64,000 nucleotides of DNA from Candidatus Ecksteinia adelgidicola (GTDB lineage Bacteria; Pseudomonadota; Gammaproteobacteria; Enterobacterales; Enterobacteriaceae): NCBI GenBank assembly GCA_020541345.1, contig CP045239.1:248001-312000 (forward strand), in the 5' to 3' direction. The notes under the pieces are model-generated. The model was not told the origin of the DNA and did no database searches. It worked only from the letters and a program-made list of their open reading frames with translations. The translations under genes and the position numbers were made by a program. Positions 10,919 to 22,560 of the stretch are shown in pieces; position 1 is the first letter of the stretch; every line of letters starts with the position of its first letter.

Positions 10919-11250
10919 GTTTTTTATGTAGCGATTTTTATAGCCGCGTTAATAACAATAGTATTCAGTCAAAGCTAGTTGGTTTTATTTTTTCAATTAT
11001 TTTAACAATTATTCCATTTTTAATAGTAATAAAGAGAGTTTTTTCTGATACTATTGTTTTTTATTTAATTATTAGTATGGCAATAATTCAAATATTAATA
11101 CATCTTATTTATTTTTTGAACATTAACACTTCATTAGAAAAACGTTGGGATCTAGCAGCATTAATATTTACTTCAATAATAATTAGTATAATACTTATTG
11201 GATCGTTATGGATTATGCATCACCTAAACATCAATATGAAAAACAATTAA
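10915..11250 (+). CDS. cyoD: Cytochrome bo3 ubiquinol oxidase subunit IV
   Basis: Small subunit IV of the bo3 oxidase, needed for assembly of the CuB site. The start chosen is the ATG at 10915, which overlaps the cyoC stop and gives 111 aa, matching the family length (E. coli 109). An in-frame ATG 81 bases upstream lies inside cyoC and is not used here. Three helices are predicted (about residues 24-41, 47-64 and 79-98). The motifs [16 protein letters not shown] and [13 protein letters not shown] match the family. It is followed after 20 bases by cyoE. Confidence 0.94.
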   Translation: MSFLCSDFYSRVNNNSIQSKLVGFIFSIILTIIPFLIVIKRVFSDTIVFYLIISMAIIQILIHLIYFLNINTSLEKRWDLAALIFTSIIISIILIGSLWIMHHLNINMKNN

Positions 11251-11270
11251 TAATAAAATGAAATATAGTA

Positions 11271-12128
11271 ATGAATCAGTATTTTAAGATTATTAAACCA
11301 GGCATTGTTTTTGGTAATTTAATTTCTGTTATTGGAGGATTTTTTCTTGCTTCAAAAGGTAACGTTAATTATTTTTTGCTTTTTAAGATTCTATTAGGTG
11401 TATTTTTTATTATATCTTCTAGTTGTGTTTTTAATAATTATATTGATTTTGATATTGATGAAAAAATGGAAAGAACTAAAAATAGAGTATTAGTTAAAAA
11501 ACTATTAACTCTAAAAGTTGCTTTAATGTATGCTATTTTTTTAGGTTTTTTGGGTCTATTTTTTTTATTTATCAATTTTAATATGTTAGTTATATGTTTG
11601 GCTATTGTAGGTTTTTTTATATATGTTGTTATGTACAGTCTTTGTCTAAAACGTTATTCAATATATGCTATTTTAATTGGTAGTTTATCTGGTGCTATTC
11701 CTCCAGTTATTGGATATTGTTCGGTAAGAAATAAATTTGATATTGGTTCATGCATTTTACTTGTTATTTTTATGTTATGGCAAGTACCACATTCGTATGC
11801 AATTGAAATTTTTCGATTAAAAGATTATAAAATAGCTAACATTCCAGTTTTACCTGCAATCAAAGGTATCGCTGTTACTAAAAAATATATTACTATTTAC
11901 ATTCTTTTGTTTATGTTAGCAGTATATTGGTTAAAGTTAAGTAATTATGTTGGTTATAAATATTTATGCGTTATGATGATAATAAATGTATGCTGGTTAT
12001 ATATGAGTTTAAAAAGACATAAAAGCAGTCATGACAATATTTGGGCACAAAAATTGTTTATTTTTTCTATTATTGTGATAATAATTTTAAATATTATGAT
12101 ATCAATTGATTATATTGCTATAGATTAA
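11271..12128 (+). CDS. cyoE: Protoheme IX farnesyltransferase (heme O synthase)
   Basis: Integral-membrane UbiA-type prenyltransferase that converts heme B to heme O for the CyoB active site. The protein is 285 aa (E. coli 296). The first aspartate-rich site is in [20 protein letters not shown] (about residues 55-74), and the second polar loop is in [18 protein letters not shown] (about 183-200). There are about eight or nine hydrophobic helices. It is the last gene of the cyo operon. Its presence means heme O is made locally, although the source of heme B is not visible in this window. Confidence 0.96.
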   Translation: MNQYFKIIKPGIVFGNLISVIGGFFLASKGNVNYFLLFKILLGVFFIISSSCVFNNYIDFDIDEKMERTKNRVLVKKLLTLKVALMYAIFLGFLGLFFLFINFNMLVICLAIVGFFIYVVMYSLCLKRYSIYAILIGSLSGAIPPVIGYCSVRNKFDIGSCILLVIFMLWQVPHSYAIEIFRLKDYKIANIPVLPAIKGIAVTKKYITIYILLFMLAVYWLKLSNYVGYKYLCVMMIINVCWLYMSLKRHKSSHDNIWAQKLFIFSIIVIIILNIMISIDYIAID

Positions 12129-12155
12129 TTTACAACAAATATTGTTTTCATATGA

Positions 12156-12193
12156 AATATTAATAATGTTATGTTAATAACAATATTAATATT
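12156..12193 (+). terminator. Hairpin after the cyo operon
   Basis: Two 17-base arms (12156-12172 and 12177-12193) form a stem with one mismatch and a 4-base GTTA loop, 28 bases after the cyoE stop. No clear T-tract follows, so it could be a terminator relic or an mRNA 3'-end stabiliser. Confidence 0.45.
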
Positions 12194-13988
12194 AAATATA
12201 CTATATATTAATAAAATATATAAATAATAAATTTAGTTTTAATATTATCATATTAATTTAATATTTTTCTATATTAAATGATATAAAAATCTTATTTAAG
12301 ATATAAATAAACTATAAAATTAATTTTAAATGTAAGATTATTTTTATTATATTAAATTATTAATATATCATATAAATTATAATCAATATTTAGTATAATA
12401 AATGTATTATTCATTTGATATAATTAAATAAGCAACGTAAGAAAAGTTATAAGTTGTTTTCATAAATGTTTTATTATTTCAATTGTTCTTATTTTAATTT
12501 TTTAATAGAATATTTTATATATTATATATTGATTATTTATTTTTTAATATATTAAAATATTATTTATAATAATACATTATCTATTTTTTTTTACTATATA
12601 AAATATTAAAAATTATTTATGTAAAATATTGTATTAAAAAATAATATCGTATATTTTTCAATTGATGTTAAAAATAATAATTATTAGTAATGATATCAGT
12701 ACTATAGTATAATTTAATAATTAATGTAATAAACTTGAATTTTATTTAGGTAAGAATAAAAATTAACAACAAAAATAAAAACTTACTATGTTTAAATTTA
12801 TTAAATTATATTACTCAATTCGTTTTTTTTTATTATATAATCAAATAACGTATTTTAAGAATGTTTTAATATGATAAATCACAATATATTAACGTTTATA
12901 AAGAAGGTTATTATATAGTTTAAATCAATATAATAACAAATTTAAAAATACATAAATCTTATAGAAAATTAATTTATTAACACAAAATTTTTTACATATA
13001 TTAAAAGTTTCTTAGTTTATAAAATTTTTTAATGCATGTACTTAAAAATTTTTAAAAATATAAAAGAAATATACTTTAATTTTTTTAATAATTTTAATAA
13101 TATAATTAAATATAAAAACAATATATAATTTTAGTTAAATTACATTTTAAAACAAATTAATAATCTTTTATTAAAGTATATATTTTATTCATTTTACATT
13201 ACTAAAATAATAGATTAAAATTAAAACAACTTTTATTTAAACAATATATTTTTCTATTGTAATGAATTACTCATTTATGACTAAAATAGTATACGATTAA
13301 ACAATATTTATTTATACTTTAACATATTTTTAAAATTTATTATAACTAGAAGTTAGTACAACACGTTAATCGTAAGTTATAATTTAACGAGCAGTTATTA
13401 ATTTTATTATGAAAAATAATTATTATGTTTTAATATTACATAAAAATTATTCATTAAATCTAAGTGTTGTTTAAAATTTAACTTTTATTTTTTTAAAAGA
13501 CATAAAAAACATGTATAATCATTTTTCTTTTATATATTGATTTCACAATATATACATTACATAAAAATCTGTATATATTATCTTAATTTAGATAAAAATT
13601 TATGATGTAATATAAAATTATCATATTTAGTATAATTTTGATCACTAATAAAAATAAAAGTTATTTTTAATTAAAGTATATGATAATAATACTGATAATT
13701 ATCGTTATATGTCTATTAAAAATATCATCTTGGTTTTAATGATAAAAAATATAATATATTAAGATATGTTTTTCAATATAAAAAACTTTTATTTGATAAG
13801 AAAATATATTTTATTTATTAATAATAGATACTCTTTCACTAAAAATAATAAAGATATCACATTTAGAGCATATAAAATTTATAATTATTAAAATTTTAAG
13901 TATGATATATAAAAATTTTTTGGTATTATAGTAATTATATTTTTTAACATTTATCACGAATTTCAAAAATTAAATGTATAAAAATTAT

Positions 13989-14018
13989 GCTATTAATTAA
14001 TAATAGTTAATTAATAGC
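13989..14018. repeat. Perfect 12-bp hairpin upstream of ppa
   Basis: The arm GCTATTAATTAA at 13989-14000 is perfectly complementary to TTAATTAATAGC at 14007-14018, with a 6-base loop. It lies about 300 bases before ppa. No T-tract follows, and its function is unknown. Confidence 0.6.
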
Positions 14019-14311
14019 CATAACATAATATACGCATATAATATGATTATATGAAAAAATTTTAAAAAGTAATAACGTATAAATATACATATTTTAAAAT
14101 AATGAATAATAATATTTTTATTTTTATGATTATAATTTTGTTAAATATTATTCATATTTAATAACTTAAATATTGTTTTAATATATAAATATTTAATGTT
14201 TATATATAGTTTATATAATAAAGTTAAAAATAATGAAATTAAAAAACAAAAAATAATAAGTTTTCTAATTTTTATGTATTTTTAATGTCTTGTTTAAATC
14301 AAGGAGAATAA

Positions 14312-14848
14312 ATGAGATTAAATTTAATTCCAGCTGGAAAAAATTTGCCAGAAGATATTTATGTTATTATTGAAATTCCATGTAATTCTAATCCTATTAA
14401 ATATGAAATGGATAAAAATACTAACGTTTTATTCGTTGACCGATTTTTATCTACTACAATGTTTTATCCATGTAATTATGGTTATATTAATCATACACTT
14501 GCTTTAGACGGTGATCCTATTGATGTATTAGTTCCAACTCCATATCCTCTAAAGTCTGGGTCAGTTATTCGTTGTCGTTCTATTGGTATGTTAAGCATGA
14601 TTGATGAATCTGGAAAAGATTCAAAAATTATTGCTGTTCCACATGGTCAGTTAACTACAGAATATGATGACGTTCACGACGTTCTTGATTTACCAAAATT
14701 ATTACGTTCTCAAATTGTTCATTTTTTTGAGCATTATAAAGATTTAGAAAAAACAAAATGGATAACAGTAGAAGGTTGGGATAATGCTGCAGCAGCTCAA
14801 TCTGAAATTATTATATCTTTTAACCGCGCCATTAAAAAATCATGTTAA
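14312..14848 (+). CDS. ppa: Inorganic pyrophosphatase
   Basis: Soluble family I pyrophosphatase that hydrolyses PPi and so pulls nucleic-acid, protein and nucleotide synthesis forward. The protein is 178 aa (E. coli 176). All catalytic and metal-binding residues are present when counted with the initiator Met: Glu21, Lys30, Glu32, Arg44, Tyr56, Asp66, Asp68 and Asp71 (in [16 protein letters not shown]), Asp98, Asp103, Lys105, and Tyr142-Lys143 in [10 protein letters not shown]. An AAGGAG at 14301-14306 sits 5 bases before the ATG. It stands alone between two AT deserts. Confidence 0.98.
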   Translation: MRLNLIPAGKNLPEDIYVIIEIPCNSNPIKYEMDKNTNVLFVDRFLSTTMFYPCNYGYINHTLALDGDPIDVLVPTPYPLKSGSVIRCRSIGMLSMIDESGKDSKIIAVPHGQLTTEYDDVHDVLDLPKLLRSQIVHFFEHYKDLEKTKWITVEGWDNAAAAQSEIIISFNRAIKKSC

Positions 14849-14895
14849 GAATAAACAATAAACTTACAATATAATTTTTATAGTAAAAAATTATT

Positions 14896-14916
14896 TAACT
14901 TTTATAAGTTATTTTA
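14896..14916 (+). terminator. Probable ppa terminator
   Basis: A 6-bp stem (TAACTT / AAGTTA, loop TTAT) followed by TTTTATTTATTT, 47 bases after the ppa stop. The stem is weak and AT-rich, so the call is tentative. Confidence 0.4.
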
Positions 14917-15336
14917 TTTATTTATATTATATTAAAATAAATTTTTTATAACTTACTTTATAAGTACTTTTAAATAAACATTTAAAATATAAAATATAAA
15001 AATATTTTCATTATGATAATTGAAAAATAATGTACACGAATAGTTTTGATATTTATACTGATAAAATCAATCAAAATAATATTTATATTTTAAATAAAAC
15101 TATTTAGCTATTTATTAAAATTTTTTTTATAAAATGTCATAATAAAAAATGAAGTTTAATGTTTTTATGATATAATATTTTTCATATTAATTTAATAGTT
15201 ATTTAATTAATTTAGTGATTTAATAATAAAATATTGAAATAATTAATATAGTAATATTAAAATAAATGCTATTAACGTAATAAGTTCGTATAATTAAATT
15301 TAACATATAAATTTAATAATATTTATATTTTATTTT

Positions 15337-15358
15337 CAAGTTAAATTCATTTAACTTG
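15337..15358. repeat. 9-bp hairpin in desert
   Basis: CAAGTTAAA (15337-15345) pairs with TTTAACTTG (15350-15358) across a TTCA loop. It is possibly a relic terminator. Confidence 0.5.
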
Positions 15359-15729
15359 TTATGGATTATAAATCTGTGATCACAAAATTTTTTTATATGT
15401 TAAAAATAAAATAAATCACATTAAATAATACCGTATTATCATAAAATAAAAAGCACTATTAAGATTTAAAATAAATTCATAATAAATTATATACTTATAA
15501 GTATTTTTATTTTATCAGTTTTGAGTAAAATATTATATACAATGTACTATTTTAATTTTATTAAATAAAAAATACTTTTATAATAAGCGCATCTAAATAA
15601 AAAGATTTATAACAACAAGACAGTATTTCATATATTTAGATTAATAAACTACTTAAAAAGTATATCATATTTTCTTTGAAAAATATAAAATATCTTCATG
15701 TATAAAATAAGTACATCGTTTATATCTAT

Positions 15730-15757
15730 AATTAATGTTTTAACAAACATTAATTTT
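15730..15757. terminator. Orphan terminator-like hairpin
   Basis: A perfect 11-bp stem, AATTAATGTTT (15730-15740) with AAACATTAATT (15745-15755), has a 4-base loop TAAC and is followed by TT. No gene lies upstream within 880 bases, so it is probably left over from a decayed gene. Confidence 0.4.
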
Positions 15758-16467
15758 GATACAAGAACATACGTTTTATTTACATAAATTTTAAATTATT
15801 TTATATATTTTTAAAATCAATAATAATTAAAATTATACTTTAATTCAACTGAATAAATATTCAACTATTTTATTAAAATTTAATTTTACTTTAATCATTC
15901 ATTTTATCATATGTATAATTCTTTTTATTTGACGATTTGAAAAAAAATAAGTATTTTGTTTTAATAAAATTATTTTTATACTTTTCATTTTTTATATATA
16001 ATTATATTTACGTAATGTAAAAGTAAGTATATTGATAATGTTTTATTGTAAGTTAAGATAGTTTTATATATAAAATTTTTAGTATATTTTTTTTTAGATT
16101 TTTTAAAATCTATTAATTTTTCTATTACTATAAAATTTTAAATTTATAATAAATATTTATTTTATTATTAAATTAATATTTTATCTTTAAAAGAACTTTA
16201 TTTTAAAGAATTAATTTTATATAAAATATTAATATTATTATTTTTTACATTTATATATTAATATATTAAAATTTATTAATGTTTTTATTGAATATAAAAA
16301 ATACAATGTCAATTTTATAGAATATTGTAATGAAAATATTAATATAATATATATAATAATAAAAAATTGTTTTATCATTGTAGTATAACATATATATTAA
16401 TAAAAGTTATTAATAGAAAATAAGTAATAAATTAATTATCTTTAAATTAATATAAACAATTTTTGTA

Positions 16468-16486
16468 TTTTTTTTTTTTTTTTTTT
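16468..16486. repeat. Poly-T run of 19
   Basis: An uninterrupted run of 19 T, the longest homopolymer noticed in the window. It is non-coding and probably length-variable. Confidence 0.85.
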
Positions 16487-17572
16487 GATAAAATATTTAG
16501 TTATTTTTGTTAATATTAAAACAAAAAATAATTAATAAAACAAGAAAATGTTAATATAATTATAAAATTATAAAAAAAATTATAAATATTTTAATACATA
16601 ATATTTTAATATAAATATAGTCTAACTATATTTTAGTTAAATTATAAATAAATTGAACTAATTTCATTTAACATATTATATTAAATAAATTTTTTATTTA
16701 AAATTAAATAATTTTTAATAAAACAAAATATTACCTTTATTTATATTATAAATTTATATTTTAAATTATGTATTTTATTTTTTTTAAAAATATAATTAAT
16801 TTAATTTTTTATTTACTTCATAGTAAATAATAATTAACTATTAAATGATTTTTTACAAAATAATAACAAGTTAATTCTTTTTAAATAAATTATAAAATAT
16901 ATATAATATTAATAGTATTAGATATATATCATATCAATAGTATTAAATAATATATGTAGTTTTTAAAAATATTTATAATTAATACTTATCTTTTAATATT
17001 ATATACAATAGTACAGATATATAATTTTAAAATAACTTTTAAAACTATAGAATATAGTTATCAATATTAATAAAATTTTAAAAAATTAAAAATAAATTAT
17101 TTTAATTTTTAATAAATATATATTTATATATTTATTAACAAAGTTTTCAGTACTTGATAATATAATAATAAATTTATTGTTATAAATTCGAATACTTGAT
17201 ATTAACAGTCTATAAACTTTTAAATATTATAAAAAATAAATAGTTATTTCTAAATTAGAAATATGATATTTATATTTTATTTTAAAAAATTATAATTAAT
17301 AAAAATTATTAAAAATTAATCATATTATTATGTATTCTTTTATATTATAAAATATTTATATATTTAATTTTAGACATTTTTGTTAAAGTTACAAATTTAT
17401 TAAAGTTATAAAGTTATAAATAACAACAAACATAAAATATGTTAATAATTTATTATATGATATTTTTAAACATTAATTTAAAATAACTGCATTAATTAAA
17501 CTTTATATTGAAATTAAAAATTAATTTTAATTAAAATAAAAATTTTTCTAAAATTGTATATACTAAAAGAAA

Positions 17573-17602
17573 GCATTTATTTTATAAAATTAAATGCCTT
17601 TT
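17573..17602. terminator. Orphan terminator-like palindrome
   Basis: The 25 bases from 17573 to 17597 begin GCATTT and end AAATGC and fold on themselves with a single bulge, followed on the plus strand by CTTTT. No gene is adjacent. It may be a relic terminator. Confidence 0.35.
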
Positions 17603-20600
17603 ATATAATAAATCATGTTATGTTGAACTTTTGAAAATAATATTAATATTTTTAAATTATTTTTAATAAATTACATGAATAATAGAAGTTAATAAAAAAT
17701 ATAAAATATAATTTCTTAATAAGAATGGTTTTTTAATATAGTTTTTACTTATTGATATTACTAAGTACATTGTTATAAAAAAAATAAAAAAGTTTAAGTA
17801 CTAAAATAAAAAATTCATTATAGATAAAAATATTTTTATAGAAATATTCTTTAATAAGAACTTGTATTTATAATATTTTATTAGTAATTTTTAAAATTTT
17901 TAATAATATTTTAAATTTATATTAAAATTTTTTAATAAAAATCTCATAAATTAAATTTTAATCACAAAAAATAAATATATTATTTTTAATATAAAAATAA
18001 TATAAGTGTTATAAGTAATAAATTTAAAATGTAAAAATATGTTATATGTTTATTTTTCTTGTAATAATATTTATTAATTTTTTAAATTGTATTTTTTAAT
18101 AAGAATAATTTTTTAATATCAAAATATTATTAGTATAATATATATATTAGTATAATATATGTATATTGTTAGTTTAATATATATTTCATATTTGATAAAA
18201 TAAAATATAATATTTATTATATAACATAATAAAAGATATAATAAACCACTTAACTAATATACTATATTGATTAATAAATTAAATTTTAATATATGATTTT
18301 AATTTATAAAAAACATCTAAATATTTTATATTTAAAATTATTATTTTGTAAATTAAAAAGAATTTTTTAAATTAAAAATTAATGACATTGATTAATATTT
18401 TTACATAATTATATAATATGTGTTTATATCATTAATACATATTTATATAATTTAAAATTTTAATTAAAATAAATTTATTCAAAAAAAAACAAATTTTTAT
18501 TTTATTATATTTATGAAAACTGAGTTTATCATGTTTTAATTTCTTTAAAACATACATTATAATTTTATATTTTACATTTCATAAAATAAATTTTTATATT
18601 TCATAAAATGAATATAATAATTTTTATTCAATATTATATAATTTTTTTATTTCTAAATTTTTATTATTTTATATTTTCAAATAATAAATTTATACTCGTA
18701 TAACATATTTATATTATTAATATTTTTATTTAATATTTTAATAAATATTAAAGAATGATAAAATTGTTATAAAAATTATTCATGTTATTATTAAATATAA
18801 ACATTATATTTAATATGTTTTAAAAGAAGTATAACTGAAATTTTATCATTTTTTTTACACAATTTTTTATTATAATTACTTAATAATATTTTTATGTTAA
18901 AAATGATGAAATAAAATTATATCTTAATATTAAAAATAATATATGTTAATATAAAATTTTTAAATATCTTAATAATAAAATTAAAAATAATAATGTATCT
19001 TAATACTTTAATAATCTTTAATAATTATATTAATAATAATGTATAATTTTTTTAAAATACTGATTAAAACATATTAATTAATATTGTGTTTGATATAATA
19101 ATAATTTAGTTTAATAGAACAAAATTTTATAATAAATAAAAATAATTATTTGTTTAATAATAAAATTTATAATTTTAAAATACAATATATTTATAAAATA
19201 TATTGATTAATTTTAAGAATTGTAATAATATTTAAATTATATTTTTGTTTAACATTTTTTTAAAAGTTTATTTATATAAAAAATATAAATTTTAATTGAA
19301 AAGTTATAATTACTATATTATGTTTTATTAATTCTATTGTAATTTTTAATAAATATCTTACTAAAAAAATTATTATTTCTCAAAGTTATTACTAAATATA
19401 CGGTATTTTTTTATTTAAATTTACAACGTAAAAATTTCATTATACATTAGTTTTAAAAAATTATTAATTTTCCTAATAAATTTCATGATATACAATATTA
19501 ATAACGATACTCGAAATTTTAAAAATATTTTGTTTTTTAAATTTTTAAGATTCTAGTATTCATTAAGTTTTTAATAAATTTTTTATATTTATTAATATAT
19601 GAAGAGTATATTTTTTATTTATCAGTATAAAAAATTAAATAAGATTATAAAAAAATATACATATTTTCTTATTAATAAAACCTCACTATATTATAAATAT
19701 ATACAATATAAAAATTTTATCGATATATTCTTAGTGTTATAAAATTTATAATTATTTATAAAAATATATTTTTATAAATAAATATTATTAATTTATATCA
19801 AGTAAATAAAATCAATTATACAATTTTTTCATAAAAATATATTAACATAGAAATAAAAAGATACGTTTTTTTATTTTTTTATTCAGCATTATTTTACTAT
19901 TTTTTACATATGACAATTTTTTACACATATGAAAGTTAATTTTTTAAATAATTAATTTAATTATAAATTATTTATATAAATATAAAAAATATATTATTAT
20001 TTTTTTATAATAAAATCCATTTTTTATAACAAAAAAATATATTATTAATTCATCTAATATTTTTATTAATAAATATTTTATTAAATTAAATTTTTAATTA
20101 TTTTAACTAAAATTAAATTTTTGTTATGAATAAAAAAATAGAAAAAAATATTTTTACATTTCTTTTAAAATAATAATATATATTTTATCAGTACTATTAT
20201 ATATTCGTAATGTGAAAATAGTTTTCTAAAACATGTAATGTTATTTTACATAAGATATAATAATAACTCTAGATATATTTTAATTGTCAGAAGTTAATTG
20301 TTATATAAAATTATAATTATAAAGTTTAATAGAAAAATACAAAAATAGAAAAATATAAAAATTTCATAATAATGTTATCTTTAAAGTAAATAATACAATT
20401 ATTGTAGAATATATAATAAAAATATAAAATTTTTCTTCATAAAAAATAAAATATTTTATTCATGATATCAATAATTAATTCTAAATAAAGCATGAGTAAA
20501 ATTTTTTCAGTAAAATTAATACTCTGATTTACAACATAATTATATTTTTATTATTTTTAATATAAAAATAACAATATTTTACTATAATAGTAAAATAATT

Positions 20601-20641
20601 TTAATGTTAATATTATTAACTTATAAGGTCAAATGATATGT

Positions 20642-21727
20642 ATGAAACCTTTTATTATTGATAAATTAGAAGAATTACAAGAAAGATATGAAGATGTTCA
20701 GATACTTCTTAATAATACTAATATTATGAATAACCAAAATTCTTTTTTTTCATTATCACGAGAATACTCTCAATTATCTAACATTAGTTATTATTTTTTA
20801 AAATGGCGTCAAGCAAAAAAAGATTTAGTAAAAACTGAAATGATGTTAAATGATTTAGAAATACGTGAAATAGTAAAAGAAGAAATTAAAGAACTAAAAA
20901 TAATAATAAAAACATTAGAAAAACAATTAAAATTGTTACTTTTACCAAAAGATATTAATGACAATCGTAATTGTTTTTTAGAAATCCGCGCTGGAACTGG
21001 CGGAGATGAAGCGGCAATTTTTGCAGGTGATTTATTTCGTATGTATGCTCGTTATTCAGAACATCGTCAATGGAATGTTGAAATAATTAGTTTTCATGAA
21101 GGAGAAAAAGGCGGTTATAAAGAAATAATTTCTAAAATTTCTGGTAATAATGTTTATTCAAAGTTAAAATTTGAGTGTGGAGGACATCGAGTTCAGCGAA
21201 TGCCAGCCACTGATTCTCAAGGTCGAATTCATACGTCTACTTGTACTATAGCAGTGATACCAGAAGTTCAAGAAACTGAGATGCCAAATATAATCGCTAG
21301 TGATCTTAAAATTGATACTTTTCGATCTTCTGGTGCTGGTGGTCAACATGTCAATACTACTGATTCGGCAATTCGTATTACTCACATACCTACTGGCATT
21401 ATTTCAGAATGTCAAGAAGAGCGTTCACAACACAAAAACAAAGCAAAAGCAATATCTGTATTGTTATCTCGAATTCATGCATCAAAGATTGCTAAACGTC
21501 AACAAGAAGAAACACTAGTTCGTAGAAATTTATTAGGAAGCGGCGATCGTTCTGATCGTAAAAGAACTTATAACTTTCCGAAACATCGAGTTACTGATCA
21601 TCGTATTAATTTAACAGTATATTGTCTTGACGAGATTATGTCAGGAAATTTAGATATTCTTATTAAACCAATTATACAAGAATATCATACTGATCAACTT
21701 GCTATTTTAACTGATAAGGAAAAATAA
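20642..21727 (+). CDS. prfA: Peptide chain release factor 1
   Basis: Recognises UAA and UAG stop codons in the ribosomal A site and triggers peptide release. The ATG at 20642 is preferred because it gives [20 protein letters not shown] and a 361-aa product that matches the family N-terminus. An in-frame ATG at 20633 would add three residues but sits only 3 bases after the AAGGT at 20625-20629. With this start the RF1 anticodon tripeptide Pro-Ala-Thr is at residues 188-190 and the catalytic GGQ at 233-235, in [17 protein letters not shown], exactly as in E. coli. The stop overlaps the prmC start (TAATG). Confidence 0.97.
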   Translation: MKPFIIDKLEELQERYEDVQILLNNTNIMNNQNSFFSLSREYSQLSNISYYFLKWRQAKKDLVKTEMMLNDLEIREIVKEEIKELKIIIKTLEKQLKLLLLPKDINDNRNCFLEIRAGTGGDEAAIFAGDLFRMYARYSEHRQWNVEIISFHEGEKGGYKEIISKISGNNVYSKLKFECGGHRVQRMPATDSQGRIHTSTCTIAVIPEVQETEMPNIIASDLKIDTFRSSGAGGQHVNTTDSAIRITHIPTGIISECQEERSQHKNKAKAISVLLSRIHASKIAKRQQEETLVRRNLLGSGDRSDRKRTYNFPKHRVTDHRINLTVYCLDEIMSGNLDILIKPIIQEYHTDQLAILTDKEK

Positions 21728-22560
21728 TGAACTATTATTATTGGTTACAAATCGCTAATACGCTTTTAGTATATAGTAATAGTCCACGACGTGACGTAGA
21801 AATTTTATTAAGCTTCGTTACTAATCGAACAAGAACTTTTATTTTGTCATTTCCTGAAACTTTATTAACACAACAAGAGAAAAAAAAATTAGAAATACTA
21901 GTAAATCGACGTAAAAAAGGTGAACCAATAGCTTATTTAATTGGTCAACGTGAATTTTGGTCTTTGCCATTGTCAATTTCTTGTTTTGCTTTTATTCCTC
22001 GTCCAGATACTGAATGCTTAGTTTCATTAGCTTTAGAACATTTGCAGTTTCGGCCTTCTCATCTTTTAGATCTTGGAACTGGTGCAGGCTCTATTGCATT
22101 AGCATTAGCAACTGAACGATCAGATTGTATAATTACTGCTGTTGACATCAAATCTAATGTTTTAGCGTTAGCAAGTTATAATGCAAAAAAATTAAAAATT
22201 AATAATGTACGCTTTTTACAAAGCGATTGGTTTAAATCATTAACTAATCAACGTTTTGAATTAATTGTAAGTAATCCTCCTTACATTAATAAAAATGATA
22301 TTTGTTTAACACACAGCGATTTGCGTTTTGAGCCTCGTTGTTCATTAATATCCTTACAAAAAGGATTAGCAGATTTATATACTATTATAAATCAAGCACC
22401 TCAATATTTAAATTCGAAAAGTTGGTTGTTATTAGAACATGGTTGGAAACAAAGTAAAAATGTACGTGCTTTTTTTAAGAATGCTGGATTTGTTTCTATT
22501 GCTACTTATTGTGATTATGGAGATAATGAACGAGTTACTATTGGTCAATGGTATATATAG
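21727..22560 (+). CDS. prmC: Release factor glutamine methyltransferase
   Basis: SAM-dependent methylase that N5-methylates the glutamine of the GGQ motif in RF1 and RF2. The protein is 277 aa, the same length as E. coli PrmC (formerly HemK). An N-terminal helical substrate-binding domain covers about residues 1-75. The SAM-binding loop LDLGTGAGSIALALA starts at about 114, and the catalytic NPPY is at 183-186 in LIVSNPPYINKND. Translation is coupled to prfA by a 1-base overlap, so enzyme and substrate are co-expressed. Confidence 0.97.
   Translation: MNYYYWLQIANTLLVYSNSPRRDVEILLSFVTNRTRTFILSFPETLLTQQEKKKLEILVNRRKKGEPIAYLIGQREFWSLPLSISCFAFIPRPDTECLVSLALEHLQFRPSHLLDLGTGAGSIALALATERSDCIITAVDIKSNVLALASYNAKKLKINNVRFLQSDWFKSLTNQRFELIVSNPPYINKNDICLTHSDLRFEPRCSLISLQKGLADLYTIINQAPQYLNSKSWLLLEHGWKQSKNVRAFFKNAGFVSIATYCDYGDNERVTIGQWYI

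Larger units (their letters stand above)
12129..14311. other. Non-coding AT desert between cyoE and ppa
   Basis: About 2.2 kb with no credible ORF. Visible structure is limited to the post-cyoE hairpin, a slightly GC-richer patch at about 13345-13396 and a perfect 12-bp hairpin at 13989-14018. No recognisable gene remnant could be read. Confidence 0.8.
14849..20632. other. 5.8-kb non-coding AT desert
   Basis: This is the largest gene-free stretch of the window. I see no ORF with recognisable content on either strand. It contains several good hairpins (15337-15358, 15730-15755 and 17573-17597), a run of 19 T (16468-16486) and short slippage repeats around 18120-18165. In E. coli hemA precedes prfA, and no trace of it can be read here. 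The most likely explanation is several fully eroded genes. Confidence 0.75.

Noticed and set aside
20633-20641. Three-residue longer start of prfA
   Set aside because: The family begins MKP, and the earlier ATG is too close to the AAGGT box.
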